From Euphorbia lathyris (taxonomy: Eukaryota > Streptophyta > Magnoliopsida > Malpighiales > Euphorbiaceae): DNA of 64,000 nucleotides. Below the pieces are notes generated by a model. That model was not told where the DNA came from. It was given only the letters and a program-made list of their open reading frames with translations, and did no database searches. The DNA is taken from positions 105,552,807 through 105,616,806 of the forward strand of contig NC_088910.1 of NCBI RefSeq assembly GCF_963576675.1. The letters are read 5' to 3'. The translations under genes were made by a program, and so were the position numbers. Shown in pieces: positions 43,690 to 56,311 of the stretch. Position 1 is the first letter of the stretch, and every line of letters starts with the position of its first letter.

Positions 43690-45600
43690 TAAATATTAAT
43701 GTGCGAAGATCACCACAGTACGTGTCCTACTAGCACTTACAGCTAGTAAAGATTAGAAGTTATGGCAAATGGATGTGAAGAATGCTTTCTTACATGGCGA
43801 ATTAGATCGAGAGATTTACATGGATCAACCTCACTGGTTCGAGAGTAAGGCTCATCCAGACTATGTATGCAAGCTGAAGAAAGCGTTGTATGGATTCAAG
43901 CAAGCACCAAGGGCATGGTACGGGAAGATAACATAGTTCTTGATTCAATGTGGTTACATGATGGCACATGCTGGTTTGAGTTTGTTCATGAAGGTCCAAG
44001 GTGAGAAGTTGGCTATAGTATTAGTTTATGTTGATGATGTTGCCGAGTTAAATCAAGTTAGGGCCAACTTATCAGTATGATTTCAAATGAAATCATTTCC
44101 TTGGTCTTGAAGTTGAACGCACGAAGGAAAGACTTTTCTTATGTCAACATAAGTATGCTAAAGATCTTTTGGAGAAGTTTGGGATGCTCGAATGCAAGCC
44201 TATTACAACTCCAGTAGAAGTACACGTAAAGTTATATTCTGCTGAAGGAAAAGATTTGGAAGATGCTACGATGTACAGACAACTAGTTGGAAGCCTAATC
44301 TATCTCACTCTGACGAGGCCAGGCATATCATATGCAATAAGTATGGTTAGGGTTGTAATCGAGCCGAGCCGAGCTCTGACCTTCTCAAGCTCAGCCCGCT
44401 ATAAAATTAATGAGCCCGAGCCGAGCTTTGGCTTGCTCAAGCTCGGCTCAACTCATTAGATAATAAACGAGCTCAAGCCGAGCTTCGAGCTTGTTTCGAG
44501 CAAAATCCTTTTTGAACTCGGTTTATTAAGAAAATTATCTAACCATGAATTGATTGTGAGTAAATCATCAACTGTATTTATGAAGTTTGCTTGCAAATAG
44601 CTCTTTAATTATGTATATAAACAAGCTCACAAGTAAAGTTTGTGAATAAATAAATAAGATGCTTACAAGTAGTTCGTCTATTACTCATTTATTATATTTG
44701 TGAACGAACTCATCTAATAACAAATGAAATAATATTAAGTTTAGATATTTGTGAACTAACACAAAACCATATAGTTTTCTATAAAACTAAAATTTGTTCG
44801 TAAATGTTTTAATCGAGCCTACTCGCAAGCTTTCGAGCCGAGCTTTGGCCTGCTCAAACTCGGCTCGTTTACGAACCGAGCTAGTAAATCATGCTCATGA
44901 GCGACTCATTTACAAATCGAGCTGAGTCGAGCTGAGCTTTTATCGAGCTGACCACCAAGCCCATGAGCAGCTTGGCTCATTTACAACCCTAAGTATAGTA
45001 AGTCAATTTATGCAGAATCCGAAGAAGCCTCATTTAGAAGCTATTCAAAGAATTCTACAATATGTCTGAGGTACCATAGATTATGGTATCTTATACAAGA
45101 AAGAAGGAAAGTGTGAGGTACATGGATACTGTGATGCTGATTATGTTGGAGATCATGACACAAGACGTTCAACTACAAGTTATGTGTTTAGTCTTGGACC
45201 AGGACCTATATCATGGTGGAGCAAAAGACAACCTACAGTTTCTTTATCGAGTACTGAAGCAGAGTACAGGGCAGCAACTACCGCAACTCAAGAATTACCT
45301 GGTTGATACAACTTATGAAGGATCTTTATCAGCCAGTTGATTACTCGGTACAGTTATACAGCGACAATTAGTCAGCTATCCACTTGATCGAGAATCCAAT
45401 GCTCCACGTGAGAAGTAAACATGTTGAGGTACATTATCATTTTATTAAAAAGGTCTTACGTGGAGACATCAAGATGCAGTATGTGAAGGCTGACGATCAA
45501 GTTGCCGATGTTTGACTTAATGGTACAAGGTTCGAATACTTCATAAAACAACTTGAGATGATAAGCAAGCACGAAATATTAAAAGTCGGTATTGATAGGG
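43690..45600 (+). pseudogene. Decayed Copia RT/RNase H fragment with nested insertions
   Basis: The plus strand encodes [43 protein letters not shown], then LCQHKYAKDLLEKFGM and YRQLVGSLIYLTLTRPGISYA. After a hAT MITE it continues with RNase H motifs ([32 protein letters not shown]). Small deletions after YVDD and several stops mark it as dead. Integrase and gag are absent. It differs from the element at 4293-10389. Confidence 0.88.
44348..44991. mobile_element. hAT-type MITE inside the Copia fragment
   Basis: Termini TAGGGTTGTAATCGAGC and (reverse complement) TAGGGTTGTAAATGAGC, with an 8-bp duplication AGTATGGT (44340-44347) / AGTATAGT (44992-44999), one mismatch. Interior rich in 'gagccgagct' units. 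Removal restores the Copia frame from YAISMV to QFMQNP. Confidence 0.9.
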
Positions 45601-45668
45601 AGTATTGGAAAGATATTGTCACCATTCTAGAATTTGGTGAAATTTTTTACCAAAATATCCTATAATAA

Positions 45669-45862
45669 CTGAGGAGGTCGAGTCTTGGCGTAAACAGTAA
45701 ACGTTGTTGTCATGTGACTGAGAGGTCACGGGTTCGAGTCTTAGGAGCGGCCTCTTGCCAAAAAATTGGCAAGGAAAGACTTGCTCCCAATACATCCTTG
45801 TGGTGGGACCCCTCCCCGGACCCTCGCTTAAACGAGGACGCGTAGTGCATCGGGCCGCCCTT
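45669..45862 (+). mobile_element. Au-like SINE
   Basis: A 194-bp tRNA-derived SINE. It has an A-box-like TGGCGTAAACAG (about 45686-45697), a B box GGTCACGGGTTCGAGTC (about 45724-45740), and the Au-type body 'cctccccggaccctcg' and 'gtgcatcgggccgccctt'. A perfect 13-bp duplication TATCCTATAATAA flanks it (45656-45668 and 45863-45875). Internal Pol III promoter boxes are present. It is not a tRNA gene. Confidence 0.95.
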
Positions 45863-45875
45863 TATCCTATAATAA

Positions 45876-46443
45876 TTTAATTGAGGAAGATTTTTTTAAT
45901 TCCACCGACTTAACTTATGGTTCAAAATGATTGAATGTTACTATTTATAGGAAACCTATGTAATGTGTAAGACACACAAAATCTGTTTTCTATGTATTCA
46001 ATTAAATAATTCTGTTCTAGGAGCTTTCCATTCTCCCATATCATCCCCTTGATTCCCCGTGCTCCCTGGGCTTCTCTAATCTTTTAATTCATTCATCATA
46101 TTAATATGCATCAGTCAATCAACCGTACTTGCTATATTATTTTAAACCAAAATTAGAAGTATCAATGTAGGATTTTATTTTAAACCAGAAGTTTCTTTTT
46201 CATAGTCTACACTATCAATGTAGGATTTTATTTTAAACCAAAATTAAAAGTATAACTAACGATACAATAGAAGCAATTGTATGTGAGCTGTTGGTTAACA
46301 ATAGTTAACCTTCATTTTATTTTCCTTGAGCTAAACCTCATCTCTGAATTCTAAACCCATATCATCCAATGTTGAGAAAAAGAACCATTCTTGTTGAGTC
46401 CTATACTACATTTCCAATATAAGAATTTCATTGTAAATAAATA
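45876..46443. other. AT-rich spacer, possible Copia LTR remnant
   Basis: A TATA-like 'ctatttatagg' near 45950 and 'tgtgtaagacacacaaaatc' could belong to an old LTR of the fragment at 43690-45600. A 25-bp unit 'tcaatgtaggattttatttta' is repeated at about 46160 and 46211. No gene seen. Confidence 0.35.
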
Positions 46444-46654
46444 GGGCTAATTTTAAATAAAGCCCATTGGTTTCACGATTTTATAGATGGGTTTTTTTAT
46501 TACAAAACAAACTATGTGAACGCATCGTTAACGAATTTAGATTGACTTTGTCAAATTTGACTGATAACGACATCAAAATGAAAATTATAAGAATTAAATC
46601 ATATTTTAAGCAACTTTAATTCCTCAACTTTTTAACTTTGAGATTATTTAGATA

Positions 46655-48429
46655 GGGGTACATATTGTCGGTTAACCATATTTCAGTTAACATATTACTT
46701 TGATCGGTTAACCTATATTTCAGTCAGTAACCATTAGTGACTTTTCGTAGCAAATATCACTTCAAATCTATAATTATTCACTTTAAAATAAATATATAAT
46801 TATTTAAATATTAAATAAAAATATTGAACTTCAAATTTAATTAACAAAATCACCAAAACAAATAAATTTTAAGTTATTTTAATATTTTTATCTTAAAAAT
46901 TAAATATAAATATGTATATTTATATGTTGATAATTAAATTTCGTACATATATTTATACTAGTTTTATGTGTATCAATACTGTTTGGCTCTTTCGTAGGAA
47001 ATTGTAGGTGCGCCAGAGAATTATAGTATTCTCGAACTATGGAATAAAATTGCGTCTAATTAACTTCTAATTATCAAACAATTGTATGGAATAAAGAGAC
47101 CGTAAAATTCCAAAGATTCGATTATCAAAATGATACCGACCTTACAGAAATGATTGAACAACAAATAAAAAAAAATATACTGGGAAGCGTGAATGAAACT
47201 TGAAATATGAAAATTGAAACTAAGGGATGACTGGGAATTCTAAAGATGCTGAAGTCTAAAGATAATTTGCTAGAGTTTTGCTTGGATTTATTGAGTTGTT
47301 GAGTTCTTTGCTTTATAGACGTTGGGGTAACTTCATGCTTCATTCCACAAGCCACGTTCTCCACCATATTGAGTAAGTAACTGCTCAACTTTGACTTCCT
47401 CAATGAAATGATTCTCCCACTTTCTAACTTTTCTGCTTTCTAATTGGCTCACAAAACACATGTTAAATTTTTTAATTAACATTCTAAAATCCCCTTGATT
47501 TACCTTAAGTGTTCCCTAAGGTTCACCCTAGAAAATAGCTTCCCCCTCTCACACACTCTTGGAAAATCTATTTAGACATAATTTAGACCAATTAATATAT
47601 TTAAAATATATGAAAGCCAAAAAAAATTAATTATGGTACAAACAAATGCATAATCAAGGGACATTTGGTTCACAAGGGGTAAGGGAAAATGAATCAAGAA
47701 AGGGAAACTAAAGGAAATGAAATGAATAAACATTCATACCCCTGTGTGTTTGGAATATGTTTATGAAAGGGAATGCAATTCCACCTCATTCCCTTTGTGG
47801 ATGTTTGGTTCAAAATTATTTTTAGGGTAAAAAGGTAAAAATAAATAAGTATAAGGATCAAAAGTGAAATTAATCTAGTGATAAAAAAATATAAATAAAA
47901 AAATACAAGGATTAAACAAAAATAAAAAAAGTAAAATTTAGTCAAAAATATTTTTTGAGTAAAAAAATTAAAAATATATAACGGAAATGAAATTAATCCA
48001 AAGATAAAGAAATGTAAAAATAAAAAAATATAGAGACCAAAATAAAAATAAAAAAATAAAATAGAGAGTAAAGTAGAATTTTATAAGGAGTGTAGAAGTT
48101 TAAGTTAGAAAGAGAGGTGAAAGGGAATAGAAAACCTTAGAGGAGAGTGAGGAATGAGTTAGAGGAGTTAGGGGTAAACCCAAAACTAAAAAAGAGCAAA
48201 GGGAATCATTGAATTAGCAAAACAAACACCAACAAAGGAAATGAAGCCTCCCCTTTCCCTTTCCCTTTCATGAAACCCCCAAACCAAACGCCCCCTCAGT
48301 TTATTTTTCAGTTACAGTTAACCATCATTTTTTAAAATGAAAAACCATAACCTAATCCATCGGTCTGTTAACTTATTTTTCGGTTCAGTTGGTTTTTCGG
48401 TTTTCCGATTAGTTTTGTGCAATCCTGCA
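46655..48429. mobile_element. hAT-like element nested in the MITE
   Basis: Flanked by 8-bp TTTAGATA (46647-46654) and TTTAGGTA (48430-48437), one mismatch. The ends carry 'cggttaacc' and 'cggttcagttggtttttcgg' repeats. Removing it makes the host MITE colinear with 55665-56172, which independently supports the boundaries. Confidence 0.7.
47657..48295. mobile_element. MITE with GGGGGCGTTTGGTT-type ends
   Basis: Left AGGGACATTTGGTT and right (reverse complement) GGGGGCGTTTGGTT, with a possible 3-bp duplication TCA at 47654-47656 and 48296-48298. A common plant MITE type. It lies inside the hAT-like element. Confidence 0.6.
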
Positions 48430-48690
48430 TTTAGGTAGGTGATGTTTTGTAGGAGAGAGAAAACTAATATTTAGAAAACCAAAACTCCAAAAATCATGAT
48501 TTTCAAAAATAAAAAATGTGGTTCCACAATAAATATGATATTAAAAATAAAAATATGTGGTTTCATATTAACTATGATACTAACCATTAAAATTTTCATT
48601 TTGAGGTCGTTATCAGTCAAATTTGGTAAAGTCAACTAAAGATCCACACAGTTTGTTTTATAACAAAACAAAAAAAAAAAAAAAAAAAAA

Positions 48691-50540
48691 AAACCATACA
48701 AGTGAGCATAAAACGGTATTACATATATATGTAGATACAGATATAGCTAAAACCACATTATTTATTTTAACACGGATAAATCCATACAAGTGAGCCAAAT
48801 ACAAGAAAATGAAAACTAGGCTTAAGTGTACAACTGACTTCGACAACCTTAAATCACTATAAAGAATGCTCAGTCCACTCAACATGGTCTCAACTTGAAA
48901 GCACAAGTTGATAAAGAAAATCTGTAAGTTCTCATATTTTAGTAATTTAAAGCAACTGTGACACATGATAACCAAAAGTTCAGGAAACCTGCTTAGTACA
49001 AACTGCCTGCAAACAGAAACATAAAACTACAATGAGAAAAAAGGAAGATAAGATTGAACAACAAGAAGAAACACAGATATAATTCATCCAAGTGTTACAT
49101 CAACTAAGCTATATAAATGACGATTAGAATGTTCAAAGGAAATTTAAATAGGTGTGTCAAAACGGGTTGTCGTGTCATAATTGTGTCATGAGATCTATAT
49201 ACTCTACATGATTATATATGATAAAACATGATGATCATGTCAAACGGGTCGTGTTAAGCCAAGCTTGTCTCCATAAAACGTATTGTCATGTCAAAAATGA
49301 CATCTTTAAACAACAATCTAGCAACCAACACTTAAGAGTTCTGAATAATTACCATCACATGTATCTTACTAGCATCAATAGTAGCTATAAGTACATATCC
49401 AAATCTGAAAGTTGAAATTGCAACACCTATATCCTTATTTTCACATCCTCTAGGGGAATCAAAAAGAAAAAGAAGACAGAGTGGATACTAAAAGGTGGAC
49501 GACCGAGCCAAATACCGAATAATATGATCTTCCCTTGAGGTGCATCTTCTTGAAATTATTATAATTGGGATTATCTTCATTCGTCCTAATTAAGAACCTA
49601 TAGATCTTAACAAACCTACTTCCACCTAAACCCAAAATTCTTACCCAGTTCTCTCTTGTCAGCATCTTATTGCCACCCTTTAAAATCACACATCAAGGCC
49701 AGACCCAAGTTATCAATGGTGCTGCCCCAGCACCATGATGAAGTCAATCAAAGGGATGTTTTTCATCTACATGTTTGGATATCTTTTGAATCGTATTTGC
49801 TTATTTTAATTGGTTAATTTATATATCAACAAAGCTTATTATGTCTGCGTGTATATATATTGATAAAACCATCTGCAATTGATGTATTTTTCAATTCTGG
49901 AAAATCATTTATAGTTGGTGACATGAATATGCGGCCATATAATTTTTTCTCCCAACATTTAATCTTGCGCCTGCCCTTGATGAACTAGACAACTAGGTTA
50001 TTAGACAGATAACCCAACAAATTTAGCACCAAGGAATCTTCAGTTTATGAACTGTGTGAATGAACAGCGGCCAAAAATATGAAGTACAAGAACTAACTTG
50101 AACAATCTTCTGTGCATTTACATCTCAACCCGTTTTCAGCACCAATTGTAGTAACTGAAACTACAACACAAAGTCTCCTTCATATCCTACTTTGAACTCA
50201 AGTGTCTATTTATAGGAGCCAATCAGCCAACTTATCTTGCATGGTGTAGGGCAATTTCTAACATGATTTACAGAGATGACTCCTTTCATGCAATTATCAT
50301 TTTTGGTGCTTTTATATCATATATAATCGAGTGGAATATATATAGATAACATAGCATTATTATCAATTTATCACGCATCAACCTGAATTGCCACTCCTCA
50401 GGGGCAGGCCAACAGCCTGAATTCATTTCAATTGAAACCCTCAAAATGTAAACAATTGTTATGTCATACAACAGTCTAGGGCAGCTCATGGCATCCAAGG
50501 AAATCATAATTTCCAATTATTGCAGTTGTGTTGTAAGTGA
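48691..50540. other. Spacer without a supportable gene
   Basis: Several short ORFs (48658-48975, 49459-49689, 50286-50516) have no recognisable domain. 49150-49310 contains 'caaaacgggttgtcgtgtc' and 'caaacgggtcgtgtt', suggesting a decayed hAT-type MITE. Nothing firmer seen. Confidence 0.5.
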
Positions 50541-50619
50541 CTTGTATATGTGAGAATTCAAAGTATTATACAAATAAATTTACATTTGATCAGATAATCA
50601 GAATGTATATACCTCGAGT

Positions 50620-51387
50620 CTAGGCTGCTTGTGCTGGGATCATCCCAGCCTTCCTAGCATAAGCAAATATGCCTCCTGCTTCAATCACTGGTCCGGCATC
50701 TCCAATCGGTTTCAGCTTATATTCCTTTCCAGTCGTGTGATTGATCAAGCGACTCTCTGCAAGCTCAACAGTCACAACATCGCCAGTTTTGCACTCCTCA
50801 CAAATCCTAACCTCCGATTCCAGAGGATAAATCTCCCCGGTAGCCACCGAATTTCTGAAGAAGATGCGAGCATAAGATTCAGCAACCACAGCCGCAACAC
50901 CCGCAGCACCAAGAGCGACCGGCGCATGTTCACGAGACGATCCACAGCCGAAATTGTCGCCCCCAATCACGATTGAGTATTTCGTCTTCATTTCGTTAGG
51001 TTCAATAAACCTGGTCTCATAAAAGTCCGGTAGCCCTATTAAGGCATAGGAACCAAGCTTCTCATATTCAGCAGGATTTGAAGGTACAAGAGTGAGGTAC
51101 TCAGCAGGGATGATCTGGTCAGTGTCAATATTATCGCCGACAACGTAGCAGAGCCCATGAAATGAGGTTTCATTGGCGGAGGTGGGAGTGGCAGTGTCAG
51201 CGGCGCGTGGTATGATGAAAGAAGGCGCGTGGAATGATGAAAGGGTTATATTTGCCGGTTGTGGATAACCGGAGGAAAATTTGAGAGCGCGAGAAGAGAA
51301 GAGAGGGAAAGAGGATTTAGAAGAGGAGACAGTGGCGATTGAGTTGGTGTTAGAGACACAGAAAGAGGAGCAGAAGGAAGCCGCCAT
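50620..51387 (-). CDS. IPMI SSU: 3-isopropylmalate dehydratase small subunit, chloroplast (LeuD/IPMI SSU)
   Basis: A single-exon 255-residue protein. Residues 1 to about 60 are Ser/Ala-rich with few acidic residues, as in a plastid transit peptide. The aconitase swivel domain follows, with GDNIDTDQIIPAEYL (about 84-98), GGDNFGCGSSREHAPVAL (about 142-159), AESYARIFFRNS (about 169-180) and the conserved C-terminal GPVIEAGGIFAYARKAGM. Length fits plant small subunits. With the large subunit it isomerises 2- and 3-isopropylmalate in leucine biosynthesis; in Brassicaceae, paralogues also act in glucosinolate chain elongation. It is transcribed away from RPL15, with 380 bp between the two start codons. 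Confidence 0.97.
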   Translation of the reverse strand: MAASFCSSFCVSNTNSIATVSSSKSSFPLFSSRALKFSSGYPQPANITLSSFHAPSFIIPRAADTATPTSANETSFHGLCYVVGDNIDTDQIIPAEYLTLVPSNPAEYEKLGSYALIGLPDFYETRFIEPNEMKTKYSIVIGGDNFGCGSSREHAPVALGAAGVAAVVAESYARIFFRNSVATGEIYPLESEVRICEECKTGDVVTVELAESRLINHTTGKEYKLKPIGDAGPVIEAGGIFAYARKAGMIPAQAA

Positions 51388-51767
51388 TTTGCAACCGGGG
51401 GAAATTTTGGGACAGTGTCGGAAGAAGAAATGGAGAGTAGGTTAGTATTGACTGTGCTGTGTATCAACGACCGTTATGATTTTGCCACGTAAGCAGAATA
51501 GATCGTCTAAACAGCCGCCAGTAATCATCACGAAAATGTATGAACTTTTCTGCAAGCCCATCGGGCTTTTTTCCCGGCCCATGACTATAATAAAATTAAA
51601 ACGACGTCGTTTCATCCGCTATTACAAACGGAAAATGGACGGTCTTGATCTCTTGTATCTCATTTCCCAGTTTATAAAGAAGCCTAGGGTTTTCTGCATC
51701 ATCCCCTTACAATTTCTTTGCAGGTGTAAAACCCTAGTCAGAAGCTGCGCAACCCATCTCCGATCCA
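51388..51767. promoter_or_regulatory. Divergent promoter between IPMI SSU and RPL15
   Basis: The gap holds GGCCCAT at 51576-51582 and AGCCCA at 51555-51560 (site II-like), a TATA-like TTTATAAAG at 51671-51679, and telo-box motifs CCTAGGGTTTTC (51683-51694) and AAAACCCTAG (51728-51737). Site II plus telo-box is the known signature of plant ribosomal-protein promoters, so most of these probably serve RPL15. Confidence 0.8.
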
Positions 51768-53645
<1,878 letters not shown>

Positions 53646-53872
53646 GAAGTTTTGCCTTTTTCGTTCTGGGTGTTTGGATGTTATAATACTCGAAACTTTT
53701 TTGGAGTCTGGCATTCTATGTTCAAATGTTGAGCTTCTTGATAGTGCTTGTTGGCATAAGATATTGTTATTTTTAAATTTTTTAAGCATTGGAATATTTG
53801 TTTTTCAGTTCAATGCATGTTAGCAGTTGATTTTATGCAATTAACATCCTAGGACAATCATTCTGATTTTGG

Positions 53873-53939
53873 TTATTTCAATTTTGGTTGGATTAAGCTT
53901 CTGATCTTGTTATTTCAATTTTGGTTGGATTAAGCTTCT
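53873..53939 (+). repeat. Short tandem duplication (30-bp unit, 37-bp period)
   Basis: 'ttatttcaattttggttgga...ttct' at 53873-53902 recurs at 53910-53939 without change, in the sequence downstream of RPL15. Confidence 0.85.
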
Positions 53940-54100
53940 CATCATTTATTTCAACACATCAGATCTTCAATCATTTTTTTTTTTCACATTAAACTTAAAT
54001 TTATCAAATTAGTATAGTTTGTGTTTAAACTGTTAAAAATGCAAATGCGAATTCTGAATGAAAATATAAAATTGATAAATAGCAGTTACTGATTTTTTCA

Positions 54101-55413
54101 GGGAAAATTACAAAATTGGATCAAATGGGAGATTCATTTACATTTTTAACTCACTTACTTAATATACCTTCAATATGTTTGTAATTTTACCGTATGATTT
54201 CGCGAAGTCTGCGAAGCTAATGTTTGGTTTAGTTGATGATTTTAATTCTCATGTGCGAAATCTGGATGTGTTTTTAACAAAATTCGTGAATTGGTATATA
54301 ACAAAAAAGGTCAAACAATAAGAGACTACCATTTAAATGATAACATTATCAAAATTTACAACAAGATTGTCACAATAAACTTCTAATAAATCATTTCAAG
54401 TGAACGTGATCTGGACGGAAATTTCTCCCTGTACTAGAAGTCCAGATCTTTTAGGATGGACATATCACATGGTACATAACAAGATTGACACAATATCTCC
54501 TAACCAATCATTTTAAAGTAAATGTGACCAATCTTGAAATGGAAGTCCAGGCCTTTTGGGATGGATGTCTCTCATGGCACCCCAGTACGCCGCCTTCCAG
54601 AAATGGATCTTATGTATTCAACCACCTTCAAAAAAAAAATTAATCGTGTTAGGCAGAAAAATGACGATTTGGCTTCGCGAAATGAGAATTCGCGAAGCAT
54701 GCGAATATAAATGTGCAGGGAAGATGATGATTTTACTTCGTGAATCTATGATTTCGTCAAGTCTGCGAACGTTTTGAAACGTGACGATCTACTTCGTGAA
54801 TCGATGATTTCGCGAAGTCTGTGAGAGAAAAATCATGAATTGTTCTACTCGCAGACTTCGCGAAATCATCGAATCGCGAAGTAGATCGTCACGTTTCAGG
54901 CTCTTTCTCATCACAGATCTTCGCGAAATCATCGTCTACACAAAGTGATTTTCTGGAAAAACGCAGAGAAAACAGTAGATACTTATATTTTTCACGCCTT
55001 TCACCCTTAAAATCGACAATAACAATATGATAAACTGAGAAAAACGATGAAAATAACGTAGAATAACCATTTCTTCGATGGTCACAAGAAGAAAGAAACT
55101 AAGGAACGAAGATGAAGAACCATGGCTTCGTTTTCTAGGATTGGGAAGATGAAGAATCAAGAGAGGAAGAAGAGAAATATATGGTGATGTAGAGAAATTG
55201 TGCAAATTTCGCGAAATTTAAAGGAAAAGAAGAAGATCAAAAGTCTGGGAGAACAACCGTTCGCGTAAGGAGGAGAAGGGGGAAGAGGGAAGATGAAATG
55301 GTGAGAGTATTTTGGTAAAGTCACACAAACATAATCTAGATATGTAGTATGTTGAGTAAATGAGTTAAAAATGTAAATGAGTCTCCCATTTAACCCAATT
55401 TTGTAATTTTAAC
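54101..55413. mobile_element. Mutator-like element with palindromic TTCGCGAA repeats
   Basis: Inverted arms 'aaaattacaaaattgg...' at 54104 and their complement at 55340-55413, over about 65 bp at high identity. The 9-bp flanks (attttttca versus a T-run) are uninformative. The interior has many 'tgatttcgcgaagtctgcgaa' units and one near-perfect hairpin. The ORFs (54556-54777, 54936-55205) have no recognised domain. Confidence 0.7.
54777..54897. repeat. Long near-perfect hairpin
   Basis: Arms 54777-54825 and 54848-54897 (about 49 bp) are nearly complementary, separated by a 22-bp loop. They contain TTCGCGAA and 'gtgacgatctacttcg' in inverted order. Single mismatches occur, for example cgtgaatcgatg versus catcgaatcgcg. 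Confidence 0.88.
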
Positions 55414-55664
55414 TTTTTTTTTTTTTTTTTTTTAATGGAGATGAAATTAATAAGGCTCTATTAACAGAGTCGTATACTCAAAACTTTTTTTTTTTTTTTT
55501 TGTCATTGGATGCTTTAATGCAACTCAAAGATAAGCATAATCTATCGAAATCTGAATGAAAATATAATATTGATAATGCTCCATTAGCAGAGTTAAGCTG
55601 AATTTTTGAAGGATTTTCTTGTAATTCTCAAAGGCAATGAGTTTAATCATCAGCCTTTTCTTTA

Positions 55665-56172
55665 GGGTAAATTTCAAATAAAACACACATGGTTTCACTA
55701 ATTTTCAGATAAAAACTGTGGTTTACTTTTTGTCAAAACGAGGATTGAAGTTTCACACTTGGATTAATGCTATTAAAACCATCTTTAACGACCTGAAAAT
55801 GAAAATTTTCAAAAATTAAAGTTGTTCAATGTCATATTTTTATGGAACTACATTTTCGATTTTCGAAAATCATCTTTTTTGGAACTTTCTCTCTCTTTAC
55901 CAAACTTCATCTAAATAATCTCAAAATAAAAAAGTTGAAGAATTAAAGTTGCTTAGAATATTAGTAGTTCTTAAAATATGTCATTTTTTTTTTTTGGTAG
56001 AATTAAAATATGTCATTTTTAAAGTAGTCAAAGGTGATTTTAATAGTATCAATCGAAAAAATCCTTATTTTGTTAAAGTTAAAAACCTGAATCCTCGTTT
56101 TGACAAAAAGTAAACCACAGTCCTTTATCTGAAAATTAGTGAAACCACAAGGGTTTTATTTAAAATTTACCC
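55665..56172. mobile_element. Mutator-like MITE
   Basis: A 508-bp element with arms GGGTAAATTTCAAATAAAAC / GGGTAAATTTTAAATAAAAC and a perfect 9-bp duplication TTTTCTTTA (55656-55664 and 56173-56181). It is related to the nested copy at 46444-48661. It lies between RPL15 and MSH4. Confidence 0.93.
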
Positions 56173-56311
56173 TTTTCTTTATAATCTTCTTTTACAATTA
56201 CAACTGACAAATTATAAGTTGCCTATGTATTCTTGAGATGGTCATAGATTTGTAGGTAGTTGAGTGGTATCTTCAGTTTTTATGCAAAGTTTAAGATACT
56301 GAAGTGAAGCT

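Larger units (their letters stand above)
46444..48661. mobile_element. Mutator-like MITE, enlarged by two nested MITEs
   Basis: The left arm (46444-46646) and right arm (48438-48661) are inverted copies ('aaatttgactgataacgac' in both) and match the complete MITE at 55665-56172 in order. The right terminus is lost in a poly-A run at 48662-48690, so no TSD can be shown. Confidence 0.7.

Noticed and set aside
45680..45745. tRNA-like A and B boxes
   Set aside because: They belong to an Au-like SINE with a 13-bp TSD; there is no tRNA cloverleaf or anticodon arm.
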